A stretch of DNA of 64,000 nucleotides from Caenorhabditis elegans (taxonomy: Eukaryota > Nematoda > Chromadorea > Rhabditida > Rhabditidae): the NCBI RefSeq assembly GCF_000002985.6, contig NC_003282.8:11036001-11100000 (forward strand), in the 5' to 3' direction. The position numbers were made by a program, and so were the translations under genes. Positions 13,186 through 24,800 of the stretch are shown here, piece after piece (the first letter of the stretch is position 1; every line of letters begins with the position of its first letter). The notes beneath the pieces are model-generated. The model saw only the letters and a program-made list of their open reading frames with translations. It was not told the origin of the DNA and ran no database searches.

Positions 13186-13535
13186 ATGAAAACAGCATTC
13201 ACTTTTATAATTTGTGTTCTATTTGGCAAGTTTTTTGAAATTATTTTTTATTGTGATTTTTTTGTTTCCAGTTACTTCAATAAGAAGTGAAGAATCATCT
13301 GAAAATGTTCATGTAAGTGGATCATTTCGAGTTGCGGCTGAAGGAGAAGAACTTCCAAGATCTGCAGGAACCCAACAAGAACGTAGGTTTATCGTTGCGG
13401 TAATAGAACTAATAACTATTAACTTCAATTTAAGATCCATTCTTCCAACTTGAAGCCATGAAAATTGCAAGAGCCTACTTGGACAGACAATACGCAAAGG
13501 AACGGGAACAGAAGGCAGACCAATTTGGAGCATAA
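13186..13535 (+). CDS. Small secreted protein, function unknown
   Basis: Three exons (13186-13225, 13272-13382, 13435-13535) give 83 residues. Residues 1-19 are a signal peptide (MKTAFTFIICVLFVTSIRS); the mature part is acidic then mixed-charge (SEESSENVH..., ending YAKEREQKADQFGA), without cysteines or dibasic processing sites. Intron 1 must use a GC donor (G|GCAAGT), because the nearest GT donor runs into a stop. The start lies 14 nt downstream of a TTTCATTTCAG acceptor, consistent with SL1 trans-splicing. I do not recognise a family. The last exon forms a short charged helix-like tail. Confidence rests on signal peptide, splice consensus and consistent frame, not homology. Confidence 0.65.
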
Positions 13536-14215
13536 TCGTTTTATTTCACATCACATTAAGCCAAAAATCAAATTCCTCTCACCTACAGGGCTTTCAATTA
13601 TGAAGTATGAATGTAATAAATTGTTAGAAACGAAAAACGAATTTGGTTCTGTATTTCAATTTGAAAAAAAAAACAGAATAAAGTGTTTAAAATGTAAAAA
13701 CAGAACAATCCGAAAAATCACAAAATCTCAGGTGGAAGACGGCTTCCCATCGATTACCAACAATTTTCTGATGGTTACAGTAAACTTCAACTACGATTCA
13801 TCAACACCTTCTGAGCCTCCAACAAAATTTTTTTTCCAAATTTCCAGCAGTTTTTTTCCGGTAGTTTTTCGATTTTTTCACAAATTTCTAGATCACTCCA
13901 GAATTACGCTACCAATCTGTCAAATTAAAAAAAATCTAATTCAAGTTCTTAGACTCTTTTTACAGTATACAGTACCCCTACAGTACTTCCAATGTGTTGG
14001 CAGAACTCAAACAAAAATTTGGCACAACTTAATTATTCAAACTTTCCAACAGCAAAAAATTTGAAAACAAAGTTTCACGTCTTGGAAATTAATAGTCCAC
14101 GAGGCTAACGAGAAAAATTGTTTGATCAATCAATAAAAAATTCTTCAATCAGTTCTTATTTAATATCGCCCAAATTTCGACAATTCAAAGATTCGTCAAT
14201 TGAATATCGAAAAGT
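13536..14215. other. Intergenic, no gene seen
   Basis: A long open frame crosses 13465-14064 but its composition is that of AT-rich intergenic DNA and it overlaps the last exon of the secreted gene out of frame. CAGTATACAGTACCCCTACAG near 13965 is a short piece of the CAGTA-type repeat. Confidence 0.5.
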
Positions 14216-16430
14216 ATGGATTTTCTCAAATCGATGGTAAGTTTCAGCCTCTCGTATTCAAATTTAATCTATTATTTTATGTTTTAAAGAAAAATCGAAA
14301 GAAGAGCAATTCAAAAGATACGAATAAAAAGAAGAATAAACAGCAAGCTTCGGCTAAGGTATCTTGATACAAAATGAGAACATTTGGAAATTATGATTTT
14401 TCAGAAAAAGAAGAGCGGTGATAAGAATTGTTCGAAAAGATCGAAAAAACACAATACGAAGCAAAAAAGTAAAAGGGAGAAGAAAAGTGCAAGAGAGAAG
14501 AAAAGTTTAAGAGAGAAGAAAAGTATTTTATTGAAAAAATATAATTAAACAAACGATTATATTTCAGGTGCCAGAGAGAATACGATGCATGACATTTTCG
14601 ATCGAGATACTTTTGCCTTCCGACTCGAACACTGTGTTCATCCAGATGCATTGAATCGTCATTCAGTACAGACAGAGGCGTTTGAGACTTTTACAACGGT
14701 AAATGAATGATCTCACCGTAAGAAAAAAGTCTACTGTTTTTTTTCGCATTTTTAATTTGCCACGCATTTCTCCGTTTTCTCTTACGGTCTGAAGTGCGGA
14801 TAATAAACCTAGAACTTTGCGGATCTATCTGACAGTAGGCCTCGTCCCTACACGCCTGGTTACTAACATGTCTCAAGTTATAAATTTACTTATTGAGATG
14901 CACTTTGACTCAAATTTTTCAGACTGTCACCTCAATGGGAGTCGATGGATTGGCCAAAGAATACCTGGAAACTTTGGTTCCTTTTTTGCCAGTTGGATAC
15001 TTTGAACGATCAATTTTCGATAAAAATACGGAGTTCAAGAAAAATCGATACAAAGGTTAGAATTTTTAATCCCCCTCCACCACAAACATACATTAATTTC
15101 AGATGTTCCTTGCAATGACAAAACTCGTGTAATTCTGAAAGATGGCTATCCGGGTGACTACGTCCACGCAAATTATGTAAAAGGTACAAAGCCTATGTTC
15201 ATTCTGACACAAGGACCACTCAAGGACACTGCCATGGACATTTGGAGAATGGTGCTTCAGGAAGGTGTAGCGGCGATCTGCATGCTCTGTGAGCTCATTG
15301 AGAATGGACGTCCCAAGTGTGAGCCGTACTTTCCTGATACTGAAGGACAAGTTCTGACTTTCGGAGAGATAACGGTCACTTGCACGGAATCAACAACACC
15401 TGATAACCACACCCAGTTGAAGATGTTGACGGTTATGGATAAGAAGTCAGGAAAGTCACATAAGCTGTACCACTACAAAATTATCACTTGGTATGTTCAA
15501 ACAATATGTTTTGTTAAACATTTTTCCTATTCAGGCCTGATAAATCAATTGCTCTCTCCAATTTGGCAATCCTCCGAACCTTGAGAAGCCTGAGAAAGAT
15601 GCCTGGTCCAATTGTTGTGCATTGTTCAGCCGGAATTGGAAGAACCGGAACGTTTGCCGCAATCGAAGTTGGTGCTCAATGCCTTCTAAATGGGAAAGCC
15701 TTCCGACCGGCTGATTTAGTGAGAGCTGTCAGACGTTAGTTTATTTTTCTATTTCTCTTGTAAAATCTTTATTTCTTTAGATTGTCGCTTGAACAGTGTT
15801 CAAATGGACACACAGTATCTGATGTTAGTCGAGGCAATTCTGGATTTGGGAGTGGCGTTCAAGTATATTGAAGATCCGAAATCACTTGACGCTATTGAAA
15901 CCTACAAAAGAAATGTTGCAGACTATGTTGAAGCTCATCCGCCTCCGCTCGAAATGTTCAAGGTATGTAAAAAGTTTCATACGCATTCTAGGGAAGATCA
16001 TCGATTTTTTAAATATTATATTACAGGCACCGCCAAAAGTTGAAATTGAGAAAGAAAAGGAAAAAGACAAGGACGAAGATGATGGAGCACAACCATCTTC
16101 TGCTCCTGTCCACACTCCACCAGCTCCTCCAGCAATTCCAAGTCCAGCAAAGCTTCCAACTGCCCCACCTCCTGTGGAGAAACCAGTTACTCCATCTCCA
16201 AGTGCATCCCCTCTTCCATCCCCAGTTTCTTCACCTGCTCCACAACTTGTCCAAAAGCCAACCACCCCTACTGATGCATCTAAACCTTTTGTTGCTCAAC
16301 CACCATTTGCTCCAAATCTGGGTGCACAGACCGGAATGGTATGTAAATTGAAAAATGAATTCCTTGTCTAAAATATTAATTTCAGCAACAGCCTTCCAAC
16401 TTCAATATCGAAAAAAGCTTGTACAAATGA
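14216..16430 (+). CDS. Cytoplasmic protein tyrosine phosphatase
   Basis: Ten exons (14216-14236, 14290-14358, 14405-14468, 14568-14698, 14923-15055, 15103-15490, 15535-15734, 15781-15962, 16027-16338, 16386-16430) encode 514 residues. The N-terminus is very rich in Lys/Ser/Asn. The PTP domain (about 95-395) has NRYKDVPC (substrate-recognition loop), the WPD loop with the general acid (ITWPDKS, split by an intron at 15490/15535), the catalytic P-loop VHCSAGIGRTGTF with Cys and Arg, and the Q-loop NSVQMDTQY. All catalytic residues are present, so it should be active. The C-terminal 110 residues are an acidic KEKEKDKDEDDGAQ run and then Pro/Ser/Ala-rich sequence, probably a disordered SH3/WW-ligand tail. 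No signal peptide or membrane segment. It belongs to the large nematode PTP expansion; I recall it as F36H1.3 but give no symbol. Confidence 0.88.
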
Positions 16431-16815
16431 AAGTGCGAATGAAACGATAACTTACTCTTTTTTATTATGATTTTTGGAAATAAATCTTGGATGGCTAAAC
16501 ATTTAATGGTTTTAAAATATTTTATACACCTCCAGCGGGGCCTCGACTTCCAGAGATGAAAACTATTTGAAAGTACAGTAACCCTATAGTTCACCTAACG
16601 TACTCTTTCCGTACTAGTACAGCTACAAAAAGTTAAATGTATTGGGAAACTTTGAACTTTTTGATCCACTTTTGAAGGAAATTACCAGTACTGAAAACTC
16701 AAAAGTATTGTTGATTTCAATTAACTTGTGAAGCATCAGAAGTTTCGAAAAAAAATTACAATTTATTATCCTGAAAATAATCCAAAATATCAGAAATTTT
16801 ACAAAATCCTATAGA
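16431..16815. other. Convergent 3' ends with repeat fragment
   Basis: The 3' flank of the phosphatase faces the 3' flank of the minus-strand gene at 16816. Bases 16529-16625 carry a fragment of the CAGTA/GGGGCCTCGAC repeat family. No gene. Confidence 0.5.
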
Positions 16816-17634
16816 CTAAGATTCTTTGACAATTGCGATTCCACTTCCACTGACATCAAGAACAACAAAACTTGGACTTCTTTTGAAAGATGTCGAGAAG
16901 AACATGTAAGGATCTTCGTAGAATTGAATACCCCAATATCCACCCAAATGTCCTTGAACCAACTGAAATTTTGGACGTTTTGTGTGGAATAAGACTACAA
17001 ATTACTTCTTGTATTTTATTGAGAGCATCTGTTTCAAATCTTCCATTAAAGTTGTCTTCAACCACTGCTTCCATGAAAAGAATAGTTTCTTCGTTCATTC
17101 CATACGATGAAGTCACTTCTATTCGATACTTTGGATATTGACGACTTCTGAATATTTATTTTGCATTTGGAATTTCATATTGAGGAACATTAAACTGGTT
17201 TTTGCTTTTTACAGTAATACTATTTAGAGCACTCCTACAGTACTTTAGCACTACGGTGACGGTTCAGACTGCCACGACATTTGTTAAAAGCGCTTTTTAA
17301 ATATTAAATATTACCCAGTTGCGAAAAATTAATATTTTTGATGAATTTTAGGGTATTCACTCTCGACACGACTGAAAATTTTCCGAGGAAAACAGTTTTA
17401 GCATTTAGAGAGTACTGTAGTTGAAACTTCCGGTTTTTTATTAAATTAAATTCAATAATTCATTCGTTTTTCTTTTGTTTCTTCCAATTTCAGACTTGAA
17501 GAGCAGAAGTCGGTGAAATGAGACTACCGTACTTTTTAAAGGCGCACACTTTTTTACGCGAGTACTTACAAATGATCTCCTTCCTTTATAATTTTCGGAT
17601 TAAATTTCTTTGCATATCGTTGTACTGCTGTCAT
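16816..17634 (-). CDS. Dynein light chain (LC8)-like small protein
   Basis: Three minus-strand exons (17634-17570, 17147-17006, 16962-16816) encode 117 residues, all in consistent phase. After an N-terminal extension (MTAVQRYAKKFNPKIIKEG) the body follows the LC8 layout: a beta strand and MNEE (YRIEVTSSYGMNEET), a long helix (ILFMEAVVEDN), a second helix (DALNKIQELVQGHLGG), then YWGIQFYEDPYMFFSTS and SFVVLDVSGSGIAIVKES, corresponding to the TWHCIVG...YVTHE...FIYFYLGQVAILLFK region of LC8. LC8 proteins are dimeric hubs that bind short linear motifs in the dynein motor and other partners. The match is by eye and remote; the groove residues differ. Intron 2 is only 43 nt. The start is the first ATG in frame; an unrelated open frame overlaps upstream. 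Confidence 0.6.
17215..17560. repeat. Dispersed-repeat arms in intron 1 of the LC8-like gene
   Basis: Carries CTCCTACAGTACTTTAGCAC, CTCTCGACACGAC, AGAGAGTACTGTAGTTG and, near the right end, CCGTACTTTTTAAAGGCGC in inverted sense. Same family as the copies at 9.4, 21.4 and 22.4 kb. Confidence 0.6.
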
Positions 17635-20449
17635 TGCACAATAGAGAAGGGAAATATTTAGCAGTATCAACAATAATTCCAACTTCAGAAACATGGTGTT
17701 CGTCCGTCAAATGACCGATTTCAAGTCTCATTCTTGATTCTTTTATATTAATTTTTAGGGTACTTGTATAACTAGTTCTCAATTGTTCGATTTCTGAACT
17801 TTCTTCATTATTTTTTTACATATAGTGTTATTTTTTGTCTCATTTAACGTCTATTGTAGACATATTTTCGGTCACAACACAAACAGAGACACTACAAACA
17901 CAGGAAGTTGTTTTCGAGAAATATATGAGGAAGCCGGAAGAGAAACAAAAAAGAAACTTATCTTATTTATAAGGTGTTTTCCTTCTTAAAGTAACTTATT
18001 TGGAAATGAAATATAATGGAAAATCTGCTTGGCTGACCTCGGAACTCATTTCTTCCATGTTTCCAGTTCTCGTAATCAGTGGTGACTCGAATTTTGAAGA
18101 TGTTGCGACCGTGCTCCATTGGACTCTCCTCTGCGTCTCTGCATTTTCCCTTGTCTCTAGTAAGTTTTGATCAACCAAATTTTCAAAGATAATTTAATTT
18201 TTTATATTTATTTTTTTTAATCTTTATCAGTTATCAAATGAATATTTTATTAAAATTCTCTGATTATTTTCCAGTTTTCCAAAGAAACAATCATTTTTTC
18301 TAATTCCAGATTGTACATAGCCATCGGCACCACATCGCCACTCAACGGGTATTCAATGCTGAAAATTTGTGAGTTATTTTCTTCCTTAAACTTCTAAAAA
18401 TGTAATTTACATGTCTCCAAATTTTGAAAATCGTCTTAAACAGAAAAAATGCATGAAAATGTAGGTAAATGAACGAATCGGCAATGGTCCGAGACGTCTT
18501 CATCGCTATTGTCGTTTCATCTCTATTGAAAATGGGTGGCCGGATGGTTCAAATTTGTCAACGTTTCCGTCATTTTTTGTGTGAAAATCCTTACGAATAG
18601 GTGGTTATCTCTTTGGAAATCTCTAAAGTTTGGGATCGTTCGAGATTTCTTCTATGACAGCTTTTATCTTTTATCAAAAAAAAAAGAATCACCATTTCGT
18701 TATAGAAAAGTGCGAGAAACCCTATTCCATCGTTTTCCAATTTGCTCCCATCATCATCGCAAAACTTAAGAGAGCACCTGCTTCTGCACATTTGCTTATT
18801 TATTGCCACCTCTCCCAGTCAAACGAGCTCTTCACACCACCAGCCTTTTTCTTTCCGTTCGTGTGCAAGATGTTCCTCTGGATTCACTCCAAATTATTCA
18901 TCACAAAGTATCCGATTTCTTTTTATTAATGTTAGGAGGATAGATGAAATGTCCTACCTGGCTTTTTACCGTTTCCATAGAACCCGATATTTTATATCTA
19001 TATATCTTGCTCTGGTTAAATAATTTTCTAGTCTTTTATCATTCACAGTTTCAATTTTTCGAGTTTAGAATAAGCCTCTGCCGATATAATAACTCTAAAT
19101 CCTACTCCTGTGGGGTGCACTGGATTCCTTGGCGGCTTACCAAATTGTGTCTCATAAATCAAACCGCTGCTTCTACAATTAGTAGTTTTTTTGAAGCGTT
19201 AGCGCTAGAGTTTCTCTGCTCCAAAGAATATCTTTGTCTTTATTGAATTTTGAATCAGAAAACGATATACACAACTCTTGACCACCCGGCTGACCATTTT
19301 AGTTTTCGTGGGTCATACAAGCACCTCCCATATATTTCCTTTCTCGGGTTTTCTTGCATGCTGATACGTTTCTGCGTACTTTTTCCATAAATGTTATTGT
19401 TTTTAAGGACGAATTGATACTAATATATTCAATTTACGATTATATAATTGGATAACTTACAAATCTAGCACGAAAAATTCGGACAAAAGTTTCAAAAAAT
19501 TTTTAATGGCGGATTCGAGTTTCGAAAATAAAAACTAAATGTTGCTAAAATTTTAAATTTCGTGAACGTGCCCAAAAATTGCAAAAAAAAAGCGACAAAT
19601 CAAAAGATTAGCGACCAATTATGCAATAAAGGTGATAATCAAACAAAAACCCAGAAACTCAACTGTAAATAATCAAATGAGAAACCCTCATTTTCTCGAA
19701 TTATAGATCTTTACAGTTCTGAATCTTAGACATATCCTCTGATATCCCACGTATTTCACGAAGGTCGATCTTCTTTTTCACCTTACTTCCTCTCCCGACT
19801 ATTTGTTTGTTCTTCCTTCTTTTTTCCGACCTTCTCAATTGCGCAGTGCTTCTCTTTTTCCCGCTACCATTTCCTCCTGTTTCTCCTATTGTTTCCAATT
19901 TCTGAGCCAATGTGCTCTTACTGTTTCTATTTGTCTCCTCGCTTCTCTACAAACTTGCTGACTGGCTGACTCATAAAGTCTTAGAATCTTCTGAAAACTG
20001 GAATAGGAAGAACCAGAAGTAGTGTCAAAGTTGAAAAGATCCGATTTCATGTGAAAAAGGAATACGCCGTATTTCTGATACACTTTAATGTTTCCTCCAG
20101 TTTTCCCAAATAGTCTCGTTTTCATTCCTGATAAATAGGCAAAATGCAAACAGTGATTGCTCATCGAGTTGTTTTTTTATATTGGAATTCCCTAGATTCT
20201 GAAAATTGTTGCTAACACAAGAACATTTATCTCTCGAAATTGAGGAATTGTTTGCAAAGTGGACATTGATTAACATATTTTATAATTTATCTCAACTCAT
20301 CCGTATCCATACTTCCATCAGATCCATGTTCGACATTTTCTTGTTTGTTCAGTGTTACAGTAACCTGGAAGATTCCGAAAATATTATAGGAACAAACAAA
20401 ATTCCCAATTTTAAAATATACGTGGAATCGTTCCCCACGGCCAATTAGC

Positions 20450-20790
20450 ACCGCCCACGAATCATGGGTCTCGTTAGGTATTTAGCGGAAAACCCGTAAA
20501 TTCAGAGTTTTTAAATTACTTTTACCGATTTTGTCAATTTTTAAAAATTTATTTTACTTTCTTTGTATTGATTTTCATTTGGAAATTAATGAAATAAAGT
20601 TCATAAACAAATTTTTTTAAAACTTATTCACTTTTCAACATTACACGAATTTTCAAAAAATTATTTCGGCTTATAAATAATCAAAAACAACATAAAAAAT
20701 AACAAAAATTGGCAAAACTAATTGAAAACGCTTGAATTTACGGATTTTCCACCAAATACCTAGCGAGACCCATGGGTTGTGGGCGGAGCG
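20450..20790. repeat. Inverted-repeat (MITE-like) element with ~60-bp arms
   Basis: Left arm 20450-20510 (CACCGCCCACGAATCATGGG, TCTCGTTAGGTATTTAGCGG, AACCCGTAAATTC) and right arm about 20728-20790 are inverted copies with a few mismatches (GAATTTACGG, CCAAATACCTAGCGAGACCC, ATGGGTTGTGGGCGGAG). The loop is about 220 bp and AT-rich. Confidence 0.88.
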
Positions 20791-21328
20791 TTTCAACGTC
20801 GATTCTAAAATGACTGTCTTTCTGAATCCCCATAATAATAGAAAAGATTAAATTTAAAATATGTTGTAGTTATTTTTTCACCATCAAAATAGATCACTGC
20901 GCATCTTCTCTATTTGCTCTCTTCTCGAACCGCCCATCGTTGACTGACTCATGCCACTGAAAAGTACCACCAAGAAGCCACTGATTTTCCCAGGGTCAAA
21001 GCTAACCTCTTTTCGATTTCTTTTCATAACTTTTTTGTTTCGCAATAATTACTCTTCCGATCAACAGTTAGCTTCCCACTTCTCCCGATCTTTCTCTAAC
21101 AGTTAGCTGATCTACTACTAGACTGTACGATTTTCTCTGTTTTCTCTGATGTTTCTTTGTTATTTTTTGCTCTCAGCTAACATTCCTTGTATAAAACTGT
21201 GATATTAATATCAGTTAAGAAATACAGTTAGTGCGGTAGCCAGAAAGTTCATGTGAATCATCATGGCCATCAGAGTCTCTGAGTTTTATAAATTTATATA
21301 TTTTTGGGATATTTTTTGAAAGAAAGAA

Positions 21329-21581
21329 TTACGGTAGCCGGAATCAATTTTCTTGAATTCCAAAGAGCGTGCACCTTTAAGGAGTACTGTAGTTACCAAC
21401 CCTGTATTGTTGGGATATTTTTATCAGATTTTTCACAATTTTTACCTGTTTCTTTCATTAAAACCATCAATTTTTTTTGAAGAAATTCAACAATAAGGAG
21501 TTGGTAACTACAGTACTCCTTAAAGGTACACGCTCTTTGGAATTCAAGAAAATCGGCCGGTTCGAGACCGGGTACCGTAAA
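21329..21581. repeat. Inverted-repeat element upstream of lin-3
   Basis: Left arm from TTACGGTAGCCGG through TTGAATTCCAAAGAGCGTGC and TTTAAGGAGTACTGTAGTTAC; right arm is its inverse, ending CCGGGTACCGTAA at about 21579. Nearly perfect arms of about 95 bp around a 70-bp AT-rich centre. Same family as the lin-3 intron copy. Confidence 0.9.
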
Positions 21582-21813
21582 AAAATTTCGCATTCTTTGC
21601 ACAATATTTCCTTATGTTTCTCTTTAAAAATTTAAAAAATTCCCAATTTTTTTAAATTTTAATTTTCAGAATAACGGATCGTCGGCTTGTCGGTGTTCTT
21701 CCCACCCCTTATGCATCAATTTTTCCTGTTTCATAAGGTATTTCAATTAAATTTCTCAACAATTATCCAAAAAAAAAAATTATTTCAGATATCGTCGCCC
21801 ACAAGTTTCCAAA

Positions 21814-24800
21814 ATGCGGAAAATGCTACTTTTTTGCATCCTTCTACTCTTTATGCCTCAATTTACAGGTAATTTTTCATTTAAAAAAAATGATGTTCTA
21901 CTTGGAATTGAACGTCACACCTCTTAAAACATATTGAACGGATCGAATGATATTTGACACTACAACCACATGTGTGTTCGTGTTCTACACATTTTTTGTC
22001 TAGTGCACTAAACATTGTCATATGGAATAAAAATCGCCACAAACGACTATGAGAAAAGATTGGTTCAGGAGCAGGGAATTTTTTTTCGAAAACGAAAATG
22101 AAAAATTTAGTTTGAAACGATATTTTGACCGAAATCGCACTATTTATGTTCACAATTTCCAGTGTGATTCTTTGGAAAGTTGTAAAATTTAAACATTTAT
22201 AATTTTTCAGTATATCAGCATTTTTCGCTTAATTTTTTTTCCAAAAAATCGAAAAATAAATTTTCCACCAAATACACGAAAAATCTACAGCCCTGTTCAG
22301 GCATTTTCTCGATTTTTGCTCTAAAAATACGGTACTGGGTCTCGACACGAAAAGTTTTTATTAAATGCATGTGCGCCTTTAAAGAGTACTGTAATTTCAA
22401 ACTCCCGTTTTTGCCGAATTTTTAAAACTGGTTTCCGATAAAAAATTGTCTGTTTATTCAAAAACAACTATAAAAGCACACCAATTTTAACAAATCGTAA
22501 GAAAAACTTTAAAAAATTGATTAAATTTCCGCAGCAACGAAATTTTGTAATTACAGTACTCTTCAAAGGCGCTCATCTATTTACATTAAATAAATATTGT
22601 CGTGTCGAGACCACGGACCGTATTTTTGGGGCGAAAATTGCAAAATTTTGCGTCTGGCGAATAGCCGTATTTTGTGATAATTTCCGTTTACCCGGTTGCA
22701 AATTGAAGAGGTCATACAGCAATGCACAGTAGGTGATCGTAAATATTCAAGTACCCGCCAACACCGCCAAAATGTTGTATGCACCCCCTCATAAACACCC
22801 TTGACAATACTACCATCGGTATTTATTTCACCTATATTGGCAGCAATCTACGAGTTTACCACCAACTATGTACATACCAGTTATTACATATTCGAATTTA
22901 AATGGTCCCTTGAATGGTTTGTCATTAATTATTGTAGATTTTTAAAGAAATCAGGCAATTTGATAAATTGACAAAAAAATGTAGATGTCGAGAACAATAA
23001 TCACAATACAAATTCAAAAAAAGACTAACAACCAATCTACAGTAGTCTAGAAACAAAGAAATAAAATCGTACTTTTTTTATTCTTCAAGTTTCTTTCCGT
23101 GGATCCTTGAGCTTCTGTACTTTCAAAATTCTAGAACTTCCCGTCTCTCCCTATTCAATGCACCTGTGTATTTTATGCTGGTTTTTTCTTGTGACCCTGA
23201 AAACTGTACACACAGGTGTTCTTACCAATGTCTCAGGCATTTTTGGAAAAGTAATATTAAGAAAATTATACATATTTTCTTGAATACGAAAAATTTAAAT
23301 GTTCGGTAAATCGATTCCTGAACGACTTCTAGTCGCATTTGGTATGTCTATAATATCAAAACAAAGATTATTATTTTCCATTCAAATATCAATAAAAGTT
23401 TCAGAATCGTGTCTCCCTTCGTGGTTTCGTCAAGAACGTAGTGCTCCCGAACAGCTTCAATCTGCAGAGAATGCAGCTGAAAATAGTGGCTCTGTACCAC
23501 CCGATACTTCTCGAAATTCTCTAGAAACAAACGAAATAGGTGATGCACCGTCGTCGACTTCGACACCTGAAACACCTACTGAAACTACGATTTCCGAAGC
23601 TGGAGACGATGAAAAACGAACTGAAGAGGTTGCAAAAGAATTAAGTAATACTTAAATGTATAGAGAAAATCTCAGAAATTTGTTTTTTTCAGTCGAGAAA
23701 GAAGCAGAATATGAGGGTGAATATGAAGATGAAAAGGTTGATGAAGAAGTAGAAGAAGCGTTAAAATATAATGAAGATGCCACTCAAGATGCCACGTCGA
23801 CTCTTAAACCGGCGGTTCGGAAGGAAATCGAGAAGTTGAAAGAAGCAAAATGCAAAGGTAGCCATTTGATTAGGTCTGAAAAACCTTTTGAGTTTTCGTT
23901 CCATTTTTCAGATTTCTCGGTTTTCGGGAAAAACCAACCCTTTTTTTAGTTATTTCAACAAACAGTTTTTGAAAATCTAAAAAATTGAAAAACTGAAAAA
24001 AGTTGGAAATAATGTATGTTTAAAAAAACGAGAAAACTAGGTTTCTTAAAAACATGTCAATTTTTATGCGAAAATGTATTTTATAAAATAGGAAAATTAC
24101 CGAACATTTTGAATTTTCAAAAAAAAAAACCAACAAAAAATTGAAAGTTTTTGATTTTTAGTTTTTTCAAAAATTTAAATTTAAAAACGATTTTCGATTT
24201 CAAATGAATGAATTTTTCGATTATTTCGATTTTCAAAAAATAGAAAAAGTTTTCGACGACATCTTTCCATGATTCTTGCTTGTTGAAATAATTAAAAACG
24301 GGTGTTTTTTTCCGAAAATCGACACCCTTGCAAATGGATTTATGCAATTGGAGTTCTTTAATAGATTAATGAATTCAGTCTAAAATCTTGAAAAAAAATA
24401 ATTTTCAGACTACTGTCATCACAACGCGACATGCCACGTGGAAGTGATATTCCGTGAAGATAGAGTTTCAGCAGTTGTTCCTTCTTGCCAGTAAGTCTGG
24501 AAACAATTATGAGCAAGTACAGTAATCCTTTTTGCAGTTGTCCACAGGGTTGGGAAGGCACTCGTTGTGATCGTCACTACGTTCAGGCGTTCTATGCCCC
24601 AATCAACGGCAGATATAATGTACGTTTGAGCACGATGAGCAGCACGGCGCAACTCCTCGTTCAAGTAATTATAATCTCTCATCTAAACAAAAAAAATTAA
24701 CAAAAATACCCTTATTGTGAAACCCTAATTAAGTTGCATGTAGCATGTTCTCATCTAATTATTTTTTGGTTTGTTTGCGGTGATGGTTTTCTATGAGAAA

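Larger units (their letters stand above)
17635..21813. promoter_or_regulatory. Long upstream region of lin-3
   Basis: About 4.2 kb without a supportable gene. Several short minus-strand open frames (19.7-20.3 kb) are basic, low-complexity and lack splice logic. The stretch contains two inverted-repeat elements (20450-20790 and 21329-21581) and, close to lin-3, a probable 5' UTR exon at 21670-21737 with an intron to 21788. By position this is the distal promoter of lin-3, whose regulation is known to be tissue-specific; I cannot assign elements here. Confidence 0.45.

Noticed and set aside
13465-14064. 199-codon plus-strand open frame
   Set aside because: Overlaps the last exon of the secreted gene out of frame and has AT-rich, Phe/Asn/Lys-rich composition typical of non-coding DNA; no splice logic.
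17600-17782. Minus-strand frame with MRLEIGHLTDEHHVSEV upstream of the LC8-like start
   Set aside because: Looks partly protein-like but is in a different frame from the downstream exons and I found no donor-acceptor pair that joins it.
19701-20276. Overlapping minus-strand open frames upstream of lin-3
   Set aside because: Basic low-complexity translation, no recognisable domain, no consistent exon chain.
21725-21732. CTGTTTCA word (also near 29194 and 51358), the core of the piRNA promoter motif
   Set aside because: An 8-mer occurring a few times in 64 kb is expected by chance; the extended upstream and downstream context was not convincing.
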